From: Hymenobacter tibetensis | Lineage (GTDB): Bacteria; Bacteroidota; Bacteroidia; Cytophagales; Hymenobacteraceae | Assembly: GCF_022827545.1 (NCBI RefSeq) | Contig: NZ_CP094669.1 | Location: 2,074,001 to 2,138,000, forward strand | Direction: 5' to 3' | DNA length: 64,000 nt | Shown: positions 49,225 to 58,674 of the stretch, one piece after another | How positions within the stretch are numbered: position 1 is the stretch's first letter | Layout of the letters: each line of letters opens with the position of its first letter | Notes under the pieces: model-generated | What the model saw: the letters and a program-made list of their open reading frames with translations, nothing else | Database searches by the model: none | What the model was told of the DNA's origin: nothing | Made by a program: the position numbers and the translations under genes

Positions 49225-52182
49225 ATGGCTAAAAATACGTACAAACAAGATCAACCTACGCCAGTTGGCCGGGCCAATGAGCCCCGACAGCCGCGTACTA
49301 CCGTGCCGCGGCCGGCTCCGGCCGAACCCGCTGCTCCGCGTGAAAACCGTCGGGCTTCTGAAAGCCGCCCGGCTGCTCCCAAAGCGCCTCGTCGTCCCCT
49401 GAAGCTACCTTCTTTCAACTTCGGCGGCATGTTTGCCTTTGTGCGCGACCGGCGGTTTCAGCTATTCCTTGGCTTTTTCTTTTTGCTGGGCTCGCTCTAT
49501 CTAACAATTGCCTTCCTCTCGTTCCTGTTCACGGGCCACGCCGACCAAAGCGTGGTAGCTGGGCTAGACCGGACCACGGTGAAAGATGCCGGCCAGGAAA
49601 CAGGCAATTGGTTTGGGCTTCTGGGGGCTCTCGTAGCGCAGGTGTTCATTTACAAAGGGTTCGGCGTAGCAGCTTTTGCGCTTATTCCCATCGTATTCTT
49701 CCTGGGCTATAAGATTGTGTTCCGGCGAGCAGGCGTGTCGGTGAGCTACGTTCTGGCGCTCTGTACCTTCCTGATGGGGTGGCTCAGTGTGCTGCTCGGA
49801 TACGTGGTGCTGACCATGCAAACACCCGGAGCCGATCCGGCGCTTGGGCATCGGCTCGATTTTCTGAGCGGTGGTATCGGCTACGAAGTGGCTCTCTGGC
49901 TTGACAGCCTGATTGGGTGGGGAACTGTGTTGCTCCTGGCTTTCCTACTGATTTCCTTTGTCGTGTTCTTCTTCAACGTTACCTCGCTCGCTTTACCTCG
50001 TTTCGGAACCGAAGCAGGGGAGGAAGACGAGCCAGTAGGCAACCCACACGTTGCCTCTGAGCCGCGTGCGGTAGTAGGGCAGGAGGCATTTGGCCCGGCC
50101 GCTATAGAAGAGGAACCGGAACGGGATTTGGGCATAACAGTCCGCTCGTTGCGGCCTACGCCCGTGGTAACTCGCCCTGCTGCCGTTGTCCGCCCCGAAG
50201 CCGACGAGGAACCGGATGCTCCTGTTGTTACCTCTGGTTCTATAGCTTCGCCTGCCTTTAGCGTGGCGCCAGCCGCTGGCGCTGCCGCCCTGACGGGAGC
50301 CGCCGCTGCGTTGCCCGTTGCTGGTGCTGCATTGCCGCTCACAGTAGCACCAGCTACCGTTGCACTCAATGTTGCTAATGCTGCTGCTACTATGGCATCA
50401 GGTGGCGCTGTGGCCCCTGCCAAAGGGCCAAGCTTTTCTATTGAATCGGCCGTTGATCCGGAGCCGGTAGCCGCTATGCCCACGCGGGTGCCCACGCCCC
50501 TCTCATTGGCTGATCTGGTTGATAACGATGCCCCCCTGCCAGCGGCAACTTCTCAGCAGCCCGCCTTGCAGATTGCAACCAAGCAGGGCGAGCTGGACCC
50601 CGCCGCCGGCGCCGACATGGCCGTTATTGCCGACGAAGACGAGGATGCCGACGCCATGCCGGCCGTCAACTACGACCCGACGCTGGACCTTTCGCGCTAC
50701 CAGTACCCCACGCTGGAATTGCTCAACGACTATGGGCAAGCCAAAGCTCAGGTATCCAAAGAAGAGCTGGAAGCCAACAAGGACCGCATTGTGGAAACGC
50801 TCGGTCACTACGGCATCAACATCGCCAGCATCAAGGCCACCATTGGCCCCACGGTTACGCTCTACGAAATTGTGCCGGATGCCGGGGTGCGTATCTCCAA
50901 GATCAAGAGCTTGGAAGACGATATTGCCCTGAGCTTGGCCGCGTTGGGCATCCGGATTATTGCCCCGATTCCCGGCAAAGGCACCATCGGCATCGAGGTG
51001 CCAAACACCAAGAAGGAAATGGTCAGCATCCGGTCGGTGTTCAGCACCGAGAAGTTTGCCCACACCGAAATGGATTTGCCCATTGCCTTCGGACGGACCA
51101 TCACCAACGAAGTGTTTGTGGTGGACTTGGCCAAAATGCCTCACTTGCTGATGGCGGGTGCCACCGGCCAGGGTAAGTCGGTGGGACTGAACGTGATTCT
51201 GGCCTCCTTGCTTTACAAGCGCCATCCAGCCCAGCTTAAGTTCGTGCTGGTTGACCCCAAGAAGGTGGAACTAAGCATCTTCAACAAGATAGAGCGCCAC
51301 TTCCTAGCCAAGCTGCCCGATACCGAGGAGGCCATCATCACCGACACCAAGAAGGTGGTGAACACGCTGAACTCGCTGTGCATGGAAATGGACCGGCGCT
51401 ACGATTTGCTGAAAGACGCGGGTTGCCGCAACCTCAAGGAATACAACCGCAAGTTCATCGAGCGGCGCTTAAACCCCAAAAAGGGCCACCGTTACTTGCC
51501 ATTCATCGTGCTGGTAATCGACGAGCTGGCCGACTTGATGATGACGGCTGGCAAGGAAGTGGAAACGCCCATTGCACGCCTAGCGCAGCTGGCGCGTGCT
51601 ATCGGCATTCACCTCATTGTAGCCACCCAGCGTCCTTCCGTAAACGTTATCACTGGTATTATCAAGGCTAACTTCCCGTGCCGGATTTCCTTCAAGGTGA
51701 CCTCCAAGATTGACTCGCGCACTATCCTCGATGCTGGCGGCGCCGACCAACTGGTAGGCCAGGGTGACATGCTCATCTCGCAGGGCTCCGACATTATTCG
51801 GGTGCAGTGTGCCTTCATCGACACACCCGAGGTGGACCGCCTCTGCGACTACATTGGCGAGCAGCAGGGGTATCCGGATGCTTACTTCTTGCCTGAGGTG
51901 GTAGGCGAATCGGGTGGGGGCAACGGCGACATGGAGGACATGGACCCCGCCCAGCGCGACTCGATGTTCGAGGAAGCCGCTCGCGTTATTGTCACGCATC
52001 AGCAAGGCAGCACGTCGTTGCTGCAACGCCGTTTGAAGCTGGGGTACAACCGGGCAGGCCGTCTGATCGACCAGTTGGAGCACGCCGGCGTGGTAGGTCC
52101 GTTTGAAGGGAGCAAGGCCCGCGAAGTGCTGATTCCTGATGAATATAGTTTGGAACAGTTGTTGAATGCCTTACCGAAATAG
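49225..52182 (+). CDS. ftsK: DNA translocase FtsK
   Basis: A 985-residue FtsK. An N-terminal basic, proline-rich tail is followed by four transmembrane segments (about 75-245), an Ala/Val/Pro-rich linker (about 270-450), the RecA-like motor with Walker A GATGQGKSVG near residues 645-654 and Walker B FIVLVIDELADLMM, and a C-terminal gamma winged helix (LLQRRLKLGYNRAGRLIDQLEHAGVV). It pumps DNA at the division septum and activates XerCD recombination; xerD is nearby. The ATG at 49225 is used since an earlier TTG lies in the promoter box. A linker of Ala-Val repeats is unusually rich for the family. lolA follows, as in many genomes. Confidence 0.95.
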   Translation: MAKNTYKQDQPTPVGRANEPRQPRTTVPRPAPAEPAAPRENRRASESRPAAPKAPRRPLKLPSFNFGGMFAFVRDRRFQLFLGFFFLLGSLYLTIAFLSFLFTGHADQSVVAGLDRTTVKDAGQETGNWFGLLGALVAQVFIYKGFGVAAFALIPIVFFLGYKIVFRRAGVSVSYVLALCTFLMGWLSVLLGYVVLTMQTPGADPALGHRLDFLSGGIGYEVALWLDSLIGWGTVLLLAFLLISFVVFFFNVTSLALPRFGTEAGEEDEPVGNPHVASEPRAVVGQEAFGPAAIEEEPERDLGITVRSLRPTPVVTRPAAVVRPEADEEPDAPVVTSGSIASPAFSVAPAAGAAALTGAAAALPVAGAALPLTVAPATVALNVANAAATMASGGAVAPAKGPSFSIESAVDPEPVAAMPTRVPTPLSLADLVDNDAPLPAATSQQPALQIATKQGELDPAAGADMAVIADEDEDADAMPAVNYDPTLDLSRYQYPTLELLNDYGQAKAQVSKEELEANKDRIVETLGHYGINIASIKATIGPTVTLYEIVPDAGVRISKIKSLEDDIALSLAALGIRIIAPIPGKGTIGIEVPNTKKEMVSIRSVFSTEKFAHTEMDLPIAFGRTITNEVFVVDLAKMPHLLMAGATGQGKSVGLNVILASLLYKRHPAQLKFVLVDPKKVELSIFNKIERHFLAKLPDTEEAIITDTKKVVNTLNSLCMEMDRRYDLLKDAGCRNLKEYNRKFIERRLNPKKGHRYLPFIVLVIDELADLMMTAGKEVETPIARLAQLARAIGIHLIVATQRPSVNVITGIIKANFPCRISFKVTSKIDSRTILDAGGADQLVGQGDMLISQGSDIIRVQCAFIDTPEVDRLCDYIGEQQGYPDAYFLPEVVGESGGGNGDMEDMDPAQRDSMFEEAARVIVTHQQGSTSLLQRRLKLGYNRAGRLIDQLEHAGVVGPFEGSKAREVLIPDEYSLEQLLNALPK

Positions 52183-52301
52183 GTAGGCAAGCACGATATA
52201 GAGCCCGGGAAGGATCATTTTAAACTTCTTTTTGTTAAGTCTTAAACAAAGCCCGGCTACGTACGTCTTTGTACTACTCTCTACTGAACCACTTTTTTGT
52301 A

Positions 52302-52946
52302 ATGAAAAAAATTCTCGCCCTGTTTGCGCTTTCAGTGTCCCTCTTCACTACTGCTACCGCGCAGCAGGACCCCAAAGCGGGTAAGATTTTAGACCAGATG
52401 AGCGCCAAATATCAGGCAATGAAAGCCTTCAAAGCCTCTTTCACACAAACGCTGGAAAACGATGCAGCGAAGGTGAAAGAGAACATGAGTGGCGACATCA
52501 CTGTGAGTGGTCAGAAGTTTCGCTTGAAGATGAGCGGCCAGGAAGTCATCAACGACGGCAAAACCATGTACACTTACATGAAAGCCGAAAACGAGGTGAA
52601 CATCTCTGATTATGAGTCAGATGAGCAAGAGATTTCGCCCGCCCAGATTTATACGCTCTACAAGAAGGGGTACAAGTACTCGTATGTACAGCAAGCTAAA
52701 GAAGCCGGTGAATTGGTTGATATTATTGAACTAGCTCCCGAAGACCGCAGCAACCCTATTTTCAAGGTGCGCATGAAAGTGAGCAAGACGGATAACTCGG
52801 TAAAAAGCTGGCAGATGTTCAAGAAGAACGGCAACCGCTACACCGTTAAAATCAACAAGTTCACGCCCAACGTGCCTGTTGATGCCACCACTTTCGCATT
52901 CGACAAAGCCAAGTACAAAGGTGTAAAGGTTATCGACCTACGCTAA
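52302..52946 (+). CDS. LolA-like outer-membrane lipoprotein carrier
   Basis: A 214-residue exported protein: signal MKKILALFALSVSLFTTATAQQ, then LDQMSAKYQAMKAFKASFTQTLEN, SGDITVSGQKFRLKMSGQEVINDGKTMYTYM and a C-terminal IDLR strand, the half-barrel pattern of LolA. LolA ferries lipoproteins through the periplasm to the outer membrane. In Bacteroidota several LolA-like proteins exist, so the exact partner is uncertain. It lies 119 bases after ftsK, a conserved pairing. ATG 52302 is used over an upstream one at 52269 which would precede the signal peptide by eleven codons. Confidence 0.85.
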   Translation: MKKILALFALSVSLFTTATAQQDPKAGKILDQMSAKYQAMKAFKASFTQTLENDAAKVKENMSGDITVSGQKFRLKMSGQEVINDGKTMYTYMKAENEVNISDYESDEQEISPAQIYTLYKKGYKYSYVQQAKEAGELVDIIELAPEDRSNPIFKVRMKVSKTDNSVKSWQMFKKNGNRYTVKINKFTPNVPVDATTFAFDKAKYKGVKVIDLR

Positions 52947-52965
52947 AACCTACTGCTAAATGGTC

Positions 52966-53002
52966 CGGCCCGCTTCTGCTTAGTGCAGAGGCGGGCCGTT
53001 TT
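52966..53002 (+). terminator. Intrinsic terminator of the LolA-like gene
   Basis: CGGCCCGC and GCGGGCCG pair, extended by TCTGC/GCAGA, with a TTTT tail. Confidence 0.8.
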
Positions 53003-53156
53003 GGTTCTGAAAAGGTGGTGTCAAAGGGTCTAATGCATCTTTTGTTGAAGAAAGGCCACTAGTAACGGGTTGCACTAAATGCTACGCTTACCTCTATGTG
53101 GAGTAGTAGCGTCAAATGACAACGCGTATATTTCGTGCTATTTATTTGATTGAATT

Positions 53157-54455
53157 ATGCAGGAAGACTTTCTCCATTATGTGTGGCAACACCAATATTT
53201 CGATAAAACTGATCTACGTACTACCGATGGCCAACTGATTACCGTTCTCAAACCCGGCTACCGCAACGCCGACGCTGGCCCGGACTTCTTGACGGCCCGG
53301 TTGCAGCTAGCCGAAGTGGAGTGGAATGGAGCTGTGGAAATTCATTTGAAAGCCTCCGATTGGCATCGGCATCAGCACCAAACCGATGCCAAATATGACC
53401 AGGTAGTGCTGCACGTGGTCTACGAAGCCGACCAGCCGGTCCAGCGCATTGATGGCAGTATCGTGCCCGCCTTAGCACTAGCGTCGCGCATTGCTCCTGA
53501 CCTGTTACAGGCGTATCAACGGTTGTTGGAGCAGCCCACGGCTGTACTACCCTGCACCACGCAGTTGCCGCTGGTGCCGGAGGTTACGCGCACTAGCATG
53601 GTAGAACGAGCCTTGCTGGAGCGGTTGGAGCTGAAAGCGGCCATTGTCTCAGAACTGCACCAACGTGTAGAAGGAGATTGGGAAGCTACGGCATACCACA
53701 CCTTGGCCACCGCGTTTGGCTTCCAAAAAAATAGCGAGCCGCTGGCCCGGCTTGCCAAGGCGCTGCCGCTGGCTATACTTCGTCGGCACCGCCACGACCC
53801 AGTGCAGTTAGAGGCACTCGTATTCGGGCAGGCTGGATTCTTGGAAGAAACCGAAGCAACTGCCGCAGACGAGTACATAGCGAAACTGCGCCGCGAATTT
53901 GAATTCTTACGCCACAAATACAGCTTGCATGGTACGGCGCTGGCTGCCCACGAATGGAATTTTTTGCGGCTCCGCCCCGCAAACTTTCCGTCGGTGCGTT
54001 TGGCGCAGTTGGTCGCCGTATTGCACGCGCGGCCTGCGCTGTTCGATGCTTTCTTGACTGCCGCCGACCTTCCCACTTTACTGAAGTTCTTCCAAGTGCC
54101 TACTGCCGACTATTGGCGAAACCATTATCGGCCTGGTGTAGCCGGCAACGTGCCTAGCCTGGGCAAGAGCAGCATTCACGTGTTGATTACCAACGTGGTA
54201 GTGCCTCTGCGTGTAGCGTATGCGCGCCATGTAGGGCAGCCCGAGCTAGTAGAAAGTGTGGTAGCGCTGCTAAGTCTGCTGCCTGCCGAGCACAACCACC
54301 TCACCGACGAGTATGCAGCTCTGGGCTTTCAACACCGCAGTTCCGCTGATTCGCAGGGGTTGTTGGCACTCCACCGGACCTACTGTGCTCCGCGGCGTTG
54401 CCTGCAATGCGCGGTAGGTAGTCGGATTCTGCAACGCCATCCAGCCAGCCGATGA
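53157..54455 (+). CDS. DUF2851-family protein
   Basis: A 432-residue soluble protein of the Bacteroidota DUF2851 family. The N-terminal part has MQEDFLHYVWQHQYFD, GPDFLTARLQ and a strong metal-site-like WHRHQHQTDAKYDQVVLHVV motif; the C-terminal part ends YCAPRRCLQCAVGSRIL with three Cys. The N-terminal acidic/His pattern resembles PD-(D/E)xK nucleases, so a nuclease role is possible but unproven. It overlaps the next gene by the ATGA (54452-54455), indicating translational coupling. Confidence 0.85.
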   Translation: MQEDFLHYVWQHQYFDKTDLRTTDGQLITVLKPGYRNADAGPDFLTARLQLAEVEWNGAVEIHLKASDWHRHQHQTDAKYDQVVLHVVYEADQPVQRIDGSIVPALALASRIAPDLLQAYQRLLEQPTAVLPCTTQLPLVPEVTRTSMVERALLERLELKAAIVSELHQRVEGDWEATAYHTLATAFGFQKNSEPLARLAKALPLAILRRHRHDPVQLEALVFGQAGFLEETEATAADEYIAKLRREFEFLRHKYSLHGTALAAHEWNFLRLRPANFPSVRLAQLVAVLHARPALFDAFLTAADLPTLLKFFQVPTADYWRNHYRPGVAGNVPSLGKSSIHVLITNVVVPLRVAYARHVGQPELVESVVALLSLLPAEHNHLTDEYAALGFQHRSSADSQGLLALHRTYCAPRRCLQCAVGSRILQRHPASR

Positions 54456-55714
54456 AGCTAGCGTTGGCAATCCTGCTTAATGCCGCGCTGGCTGCATTAT
54501 TCTGGAGGTGGCTTCGCACCCAGCTACAGGACCCACAACTAGGACGGTGGCTACTGCCGACGCTGGCACTGAAGCTGCTGGCTTGGGTTGCGGCCTGCTG
54601 GAACCTCAGTTCTGATGCCTTGTACATTCAGGTGTTTTCCAATCCCGTTACCCGGCAATTGCGGGAAAGCTTTCCCGCGTGGTTGGAAACGGCTACCAGT
54701 GATGCGTTCCACTATCAGGACTGGCATCTGGTGTTTCACGGGTATTCCAATACGTTTTTTATGTGGAAGATCGTATCGGTCCTGAATCTGTTTTCGATGC
54801 ACAGCCTGTGGCTGAATGCGCTGTATTACACGTTGTTCAGCTTCGTGGCCTGCTGGATGTTGGTGCGGACTATTGCCGATACTTTTCCCGCAACTCCTAA
54901 AGGGGCCGCACTGGTTGGGTTTTTAGTCTGGCCAACGGTGGTGTATTGGTCGGCAGGCCTTACCAAGGAGTGTCTGGTGGTTGGGAGTGCGGCAGGACTA
55001 TTGGCTGTTTTCTTGCAGTGGCTTTATAATAACAAGCCGTTTTCAGCGTGGAGCGTAGTGGTTTTCGTGCTTATGGCTGTGCTGCAGTTCAAGATGCGCT
55101 ACTTCTTTGCTGCGCTCCTCTTTAGTGCAATGGGGGGGCTTACGGTGGTGTGGGTGGTACAGCAGTTGGGGGGAGCCCGGCGGCGCTGGATAATCGTGGC
55201 GGTGTTTGCAGTTACAATAGGTGCGGGGGCGTGGGTAGGGAGTGAAGTAAGCCTGATATTCCGGCAGAATAGAATCACACTCCAGCTGTTGCGCAACTAC
55301 AATGAATTAAGCCGGCAGTCTGGAACACGACCCCGCATCAAGTTCGATGATTTGCGCCCTACCACTGAGAGCGTAGCGCAGAATGCTCCGCAAGCGGCTT
55401 GGGAGGCGCTGAGCCGGCCCTGGTTCTGGGAAGCTGGGGTGCTGTATAAAGTAGTGGGAATGGAAAACGTAGTGCTGCTTGGGGTTCTGGGGGTGGCACT
55501 GGTGGCTGCCTGCCAAGGTAGGGGAGGGCGCCTTCCTTTTGCGTTGGTGGTGGCCGTGCTATTCTACTGCGTGGCCATGGCCGTGCTGTTGGGCTTGAGT
55601 ACGCCCAACCTAGGCACCTTGAACCGCTACCGCGTGGCCTTGTTGCCGTTGTTGCTGTGGCTGGCGCTCCAGAACGAGTACGCAGCCCGTCTGCTTCGGC
55701 GAGTTGGCTTGTAA
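54452..55714 (+). CDS. Polytopic membrane protein, GT-C-like
   Basis: A 420-residue protein with about ten transmembrane segments. The first large loop (about 50-90) has FPAWLETATSDAFHYQDWHLVFHGYSNTFF, with D and H residues in GT-C-like position, and NALYYTLFSFVACWML follows. There is no domain I can name firmly. The start overlaps the DUF2851 stop by ATGA, and both probably form an operon. Glycosyltransferase function is a possibility only. No terminator is seen before the NeuD-like gene. Confidence 0.55.
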   Translation: MKLALAILLNAALAALFWRWLRTQLQDPQLGRWLLPTLALKLLAWVAACWNLSSDALYIQVFSNPVTRQLRESFPAWLETATSDAFHYQDWHLVFHGYSNTFFMWKIVSVLNLFSMHSLWLNALYYTLFSFVACWMLVRTIADTFPATPKGAALVGFLVWPTVVYWSAGLTKECLVVGSAAGLLAVFLQWLYNNKPFSAWSVVVFVLMAVLQFKMRYFFAALLFSAMGGLTVVWVVQQLGGARRRWIIVAVFAVTIGAGAWVGSEVSLIFRQNRITLQLLRNYNELSRQSGTRPRIKFDDLRPTTESVAQNAPQAAWEALSRPWFWEAGVLYKVVGMENVVLLGVLGVALVAACQGRGGRLPFALVVAVLFYCVAMAVLLGLSTPNLGTLNRYRVALLPLLLWLALQNEYAARLLRRVGL

Positions 55715-55765
55715 GCACCAGTCGGAATCAAGCAGCTTGAGCGTGGAAGGCTGCGAGCAGTGGCG

Positions 55766-55773
55766 TATCTTTG
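55766..55773 (+). promoter_or_regulatory. Promoter box TATCTTTG of the NeuD-like gene
   Basis: TATCTTTG fits TAnnTTTG, 45 bases before the ATG at 55819. Confidence 0.55.
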
Positions 55774-55818
55774 TGGTTTGAATTCGGTCGATGCTCTGTC
55801 GGCTCCTTCTCGCTACGT

Positions 55819-56451
55819 ATGGAAAACCCCGTTATCATTCTTGGTGCCCAAACCGTGGGTATTGCTGCCCTCGACGCTTTCCTTTCCAACGATGTGGTAG
55901 TCTACTGCCTCCTCGACGATGACACCAAGCTCCAAAACACTGAAATATTCGACGTGCCCGTGATGGGTAACACCGACGATAAAGAACTCCTCAAGCTGCT
56001 TGGCAAGAAGTGCGAAGTGTTCGTGGCCACAGAAGATACGGCTAGCCGCCGCAGCCTCACCACCATGCTACACGACGAGTACGAAGTGGTACCCGTCAAT
56101 GCTATTCATCAGCGGGCCAGCGTATCGCCGCACGCCTGGCTCGGTCATGGCAATCAGGTAGGTGCCAATGCTGTGGTGGCCGGCACGGCCAAAGTGGGTA
56201 ATGGCTGCCTGATTGGGGCCAATGCCGTGGTCGAAGCCAAAGCGGAACTGGGGGATTATTCTCAGTTGAGCCCTGGGGCAATTCTCAACGCCGGCGTGGT
56301 AGTGGGCGAGCAAGTATTCATTGGTGCCGGGGTAGTGGTAGTGGCCGGTGTGAAGATTGGCAATAAAGCCCGTATCGGCGCTGGCTCCGTGGTAGTGGCC
56401 GATGTACCAGCCAACCAAACCGTGTTTGGCAACCCAGCCGTTAAGGTTTAG
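55819..56451 (+). CDS. NeuD/PglD-like sugar O-acetyltransferase
   Basis: A 210-residue protein with an N-terminal Rossmann domain (PVIILGAQTVGIAALDAF) and a C-terminal left-handed beta-helix of hexapeptide repeats (HASVSPHAWLGHGNQVGANAV onward; GNGCLIGANAVVEAKAELGDY). This is the NeuD/PglD architecture, acetylating amino sugars or sialic acids in surface glycan synthesis. His in the RASVSPH region would be the base. The ATG at 55819 is used rather than the TTG at 55771 in the promoter box. It probably serves the polysaccharide machinery of this chromosome region. Confidence 0.82.
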   Translation: MENPVIILGAQTVGIAALDAFLSNDVVVYCLLDDDTKLQNTEIFDVPVMGNTDDKELLKLLGKKCEVFVATEDTASRRSLTTMLHDEYEVVPVNAIHQRASVSPHAWLGHGNQVGANAVVAGTAKVGNGCLIGANAVVEAKAELGDYSQLSPGAILNAGVVVGEQVFIGAGVVVVAGVKIGNKARIGAGSVVVADVPANQTVFGNPAVKV

Positions 56452-56545
56452 TTAGTACTTGAGAAGTAGAGGTTCACAAGTAGGAGACAAGCTTCAAAGA
56501 AGCATCCTAGTGTCAATTCTTGATTCTTAATTCTTCCTTAAGAAA

Positions 56546-57499
56546 ATGGATTACCGCGTTTTACTTTACTACTGCTACACGCCGATTGCCGACGCAGAAG
56601 CGTTTCGGGAAGAGCACCACCGCCTTTGCTTGCAGCTCAACCTGCGCGGGCGCATCATTGTAGCACCGGAAGGCCTGAACGGAACCGTTTCGGGCCTGAC
56701 GGCCGATTGTGCGGAATATATGCGGCTGGTGAAAGCCGATCCGCGGTTTGCTGCATTGGAATTCAAAGTAGAAGAAGCAGAAGCCCATACGTTTCAGAAG
56801 CTGCACGTGCGCGTGAAGCCGGAAATTGTGCACGTGGGGCTGCCGCATATCAAGCCGTATGAGCGGACCGGCATCCACCTTTCGCCCGAGGAGTTTCGGG
56901 ACCTGAAAGACCAGGACGACGTAGTTATTGTGGATGTTCGCTCGGATTACGAGTACGAGCTGGGGCGTTTCAAGAATGCCGTAACGTTGGACATCGAGAA
57001 CTTTCGCGAGTTCCCAGACCGCCTCGAGCGGCTAGAGCAATACAAGGACAAGAAGATTCTCACGTATTGCACCGGCGGCATCAAGTGCGAAAAAGCCAGC
57101 GCCTATCTGCTGGAACAAGGCTTCGAGAACGTGTACCAACTGCACGGAGGCATCATCAAATACGGCTTGGAAGCAGGTGGTGAGGATTTCGAGGGCAAAT
57201 GCTACGTGTTTGACGGCCGTGTGGCCGTTGACGTCAACCACGTCAACCCTACCGTTATCAGTGAGTGCCACCACTGCCACACGCCTTCCGACCGTATGGT
57301 AAACTGTGCCAATCCGCACTGCAACGCCCACGTTCCGCTCTGCGAAAGCTGTGGCGAACAAATGCAAGGCGCCTGCTCGCCCGCCTGCCAGGAGCACCCC
57401 GACAAGCGCCCTTACGATGGCACCGGCACGTACCCCAAAATCAGCAACCACTACCGCCCCGAGCAAGGCCTGATTTCTTACCGCGCACCCGTTCGCTAG
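56546..57499 (+). CDS. trhO: tRNA uridine(34) hydroxylase TrhO
   Basis: A 317-residue rhodanese-type protein of the YceA/TrhO family. The N-terminal acylphosphatase-like domain begins YRVLLYYCYTPIADAEAFREEH; the rhodanese domain has VDVRSDYEYELGRF and the active loop TYCTGGIKCEKAS with the catalytic Cys. A C-terminal Cys-rich module (CHHCHTPSDRMVNC, CNAHVPLCESC) is present. TrhO makes 5-hydroxyuridine at tRNA wobble position 34 using O2. It stands alone on its strand. Confidence 0.92.
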   Translation: MDYRVLLYYCYTPIADAEAFREEHHRLCLQLNLRGRIIVAPEGLNGTVSGLTADCAEYMRLVKADPRFAALEFKVEEAEAHTFQKLHVRVKPEIVHVGLPHIKPYERTGIHLSPEEFRDLKDQDDVVIVDVRSDYEYELGRFKNAVTLDIENFREFPDRLERLEQYKDKKILTYCTGGIKCEKASAYLLEQGFENVYQLHGGIIKYGLEAGGEDFEGKCYVFDGRVAVDVNHVNPTVISECHHCHTPSDRMVNCANPHCNAHVPLCESCGEQMQGACSPACQEHPDKRPYDGTGTYPKISNHYRPEQGLISYRAPVR

Positions 57500-57641
57500 G
57501 TTGGCAAGCGGCTGCCTCGCGACGCTAATGCCCGATCTTACTGAGGCGCAAGTCATCATAACGGCTTGTTCTCTCGTAGGAAGGTTCTTCATCGGCATCC
57601 GATAACAGACGTTTTGCTTTCCTTCCCCAATCCCTCTCGCC

Positions 57642-58514
57642 ATGCCCATTCCCGAATCTGAGCTGATTTTCAACAAAGACGGCAGCATTTATCATCTCAA
57701 CCTGCAGCCTGACCACATTTCCGATACGATCATCACGGTGGGGGACCCGGAGCGGGTGGCACTGATAAGTGAACACTTCGACTCCATCGAAACCAAGATG
57801 CACAAGCGCGAGTTTGTCTCGCACGTCGGCTATTACAAGGGCAAGCGCTTGACGGTCATTAGCACCGGCATGGGTACCGACAACATTGATATTCTGCTCA
57901 ATGAGTTGGATGCTTTGGTCAATATTGACTTTATAACCCGCGAAGTGCGGCCCCATGAAGAGCACATTGCGTTGCGCATCGTTCGGGTAGGTACCAGCGG
58001 GGCCTTGCAGGCAGATATTCCTGTTGGCTCGCACCTAGTTACCGAGCATGCCGTAGGGCTCGATTCGTTGATGCAGTTCTACCCGTTGGTTGAAACGGGG
58101 TTGGAAATAGAAGTGGGCACTGGTGTGCAACAGGCCTTGGCGCTCGACTACCGCCCATACTGCGTACGGGGCACCGATCTGCTGCGCGAGCAGTTGGGAG
58201 CCGGCATGGTGGTGGGCAACACCCTCACGTGCCCGGGCTTTTACGGGCCTCAAGGCCGGGTACTGCGCCTCGACTTGCGCCGCCCTGACCTGATCGAGCA
58301 ATTCCAGAACTTCCGCTACCAAAGCGCCGAAGGCGAGTTCCGGCTCACTAATTTCGAGATGGAAACGGCCGGTTACTACGCACTCGGCCGGCTGTTAGGG
58401 CACGAAGTGGTGTCGTTGAATGCTATTGTAGCCAACCGTGCCACCGGCGAGTTTGCTACTAATACCGATGTCGTAATGCACGACCTTATTGCCAAAACGC
58501 TGGAGCGAGTATAG
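57642..58514 (+). CDS. Nucleoside phosphorylase (uridine phosphorylase-like)
   Basis: A 290-residue PNP/UDP-phosphorylase protein: ISDTIITVGDPERVALISEHF (phosphate-site Asp/Arg), ISTGMGTDNIDILLNEL (GxGxxxxxI), RVGTSGALQADIPVGSHLV and NFEMETAGYYALGRLLGHE with the ribose-binding Glu. It phosphorolyses purine or pyrimidine nucleosides for salvage; substrate not resolved, though the spacing is near uridine phosphorylase. It is followed by a strong terminator 50 bases after the stop. Confidence 0.85.
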   Translation: MPIPESELIFNKDGSIYHLNLQPDHISDTIITVGDPERVALISEHFDSIETKMHKREFVSHVGYYKGKRLTVISTGMGTDNIDILLNELDALVNIDFITREVRPHEEHIALRIVRVGTSGALQADIPVGSHLVTEHAVGLDSLMQFYPLVETGLEIEVGTGVQQALALDYRPYCVRGTDLLREQLGAGMVVGNTLTCPGFYGPQGRVLRLDLRRPDLIEQFQNFRYQSAEGEFRLTNFEMETAGYYALGRLLGHEVVSLNAIVANRATGEFATNTDVVMHDLIAKTLERV

Positions 58515-58566
58515 CTCACTGCAAGCGCCGTATTAGCTACCACAACAATTTGTGGCTAAGCCATAG

Positions 58567-58600
58567 CAAAAGGCCGCTCTACTTTTAGAGCGGCCTTTTG
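58567..58600. terminator. Bidirectional terminator between phosphorylase and LuxC-like genes
   Basis: CAAAAGGCCGCTCTA and TAGAGCGGCCTTTTG form a perfect 15-base stem with a four-base loop between convergent genes. Confidence 0.85.
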
Positions 58601-58674
58601 GTTTGTAAAGCAGGCGAATGCGAAAACGATACGCCCGACAGTATCAGCCGGGCCTCTGTTGACGTGTTTGCTGC

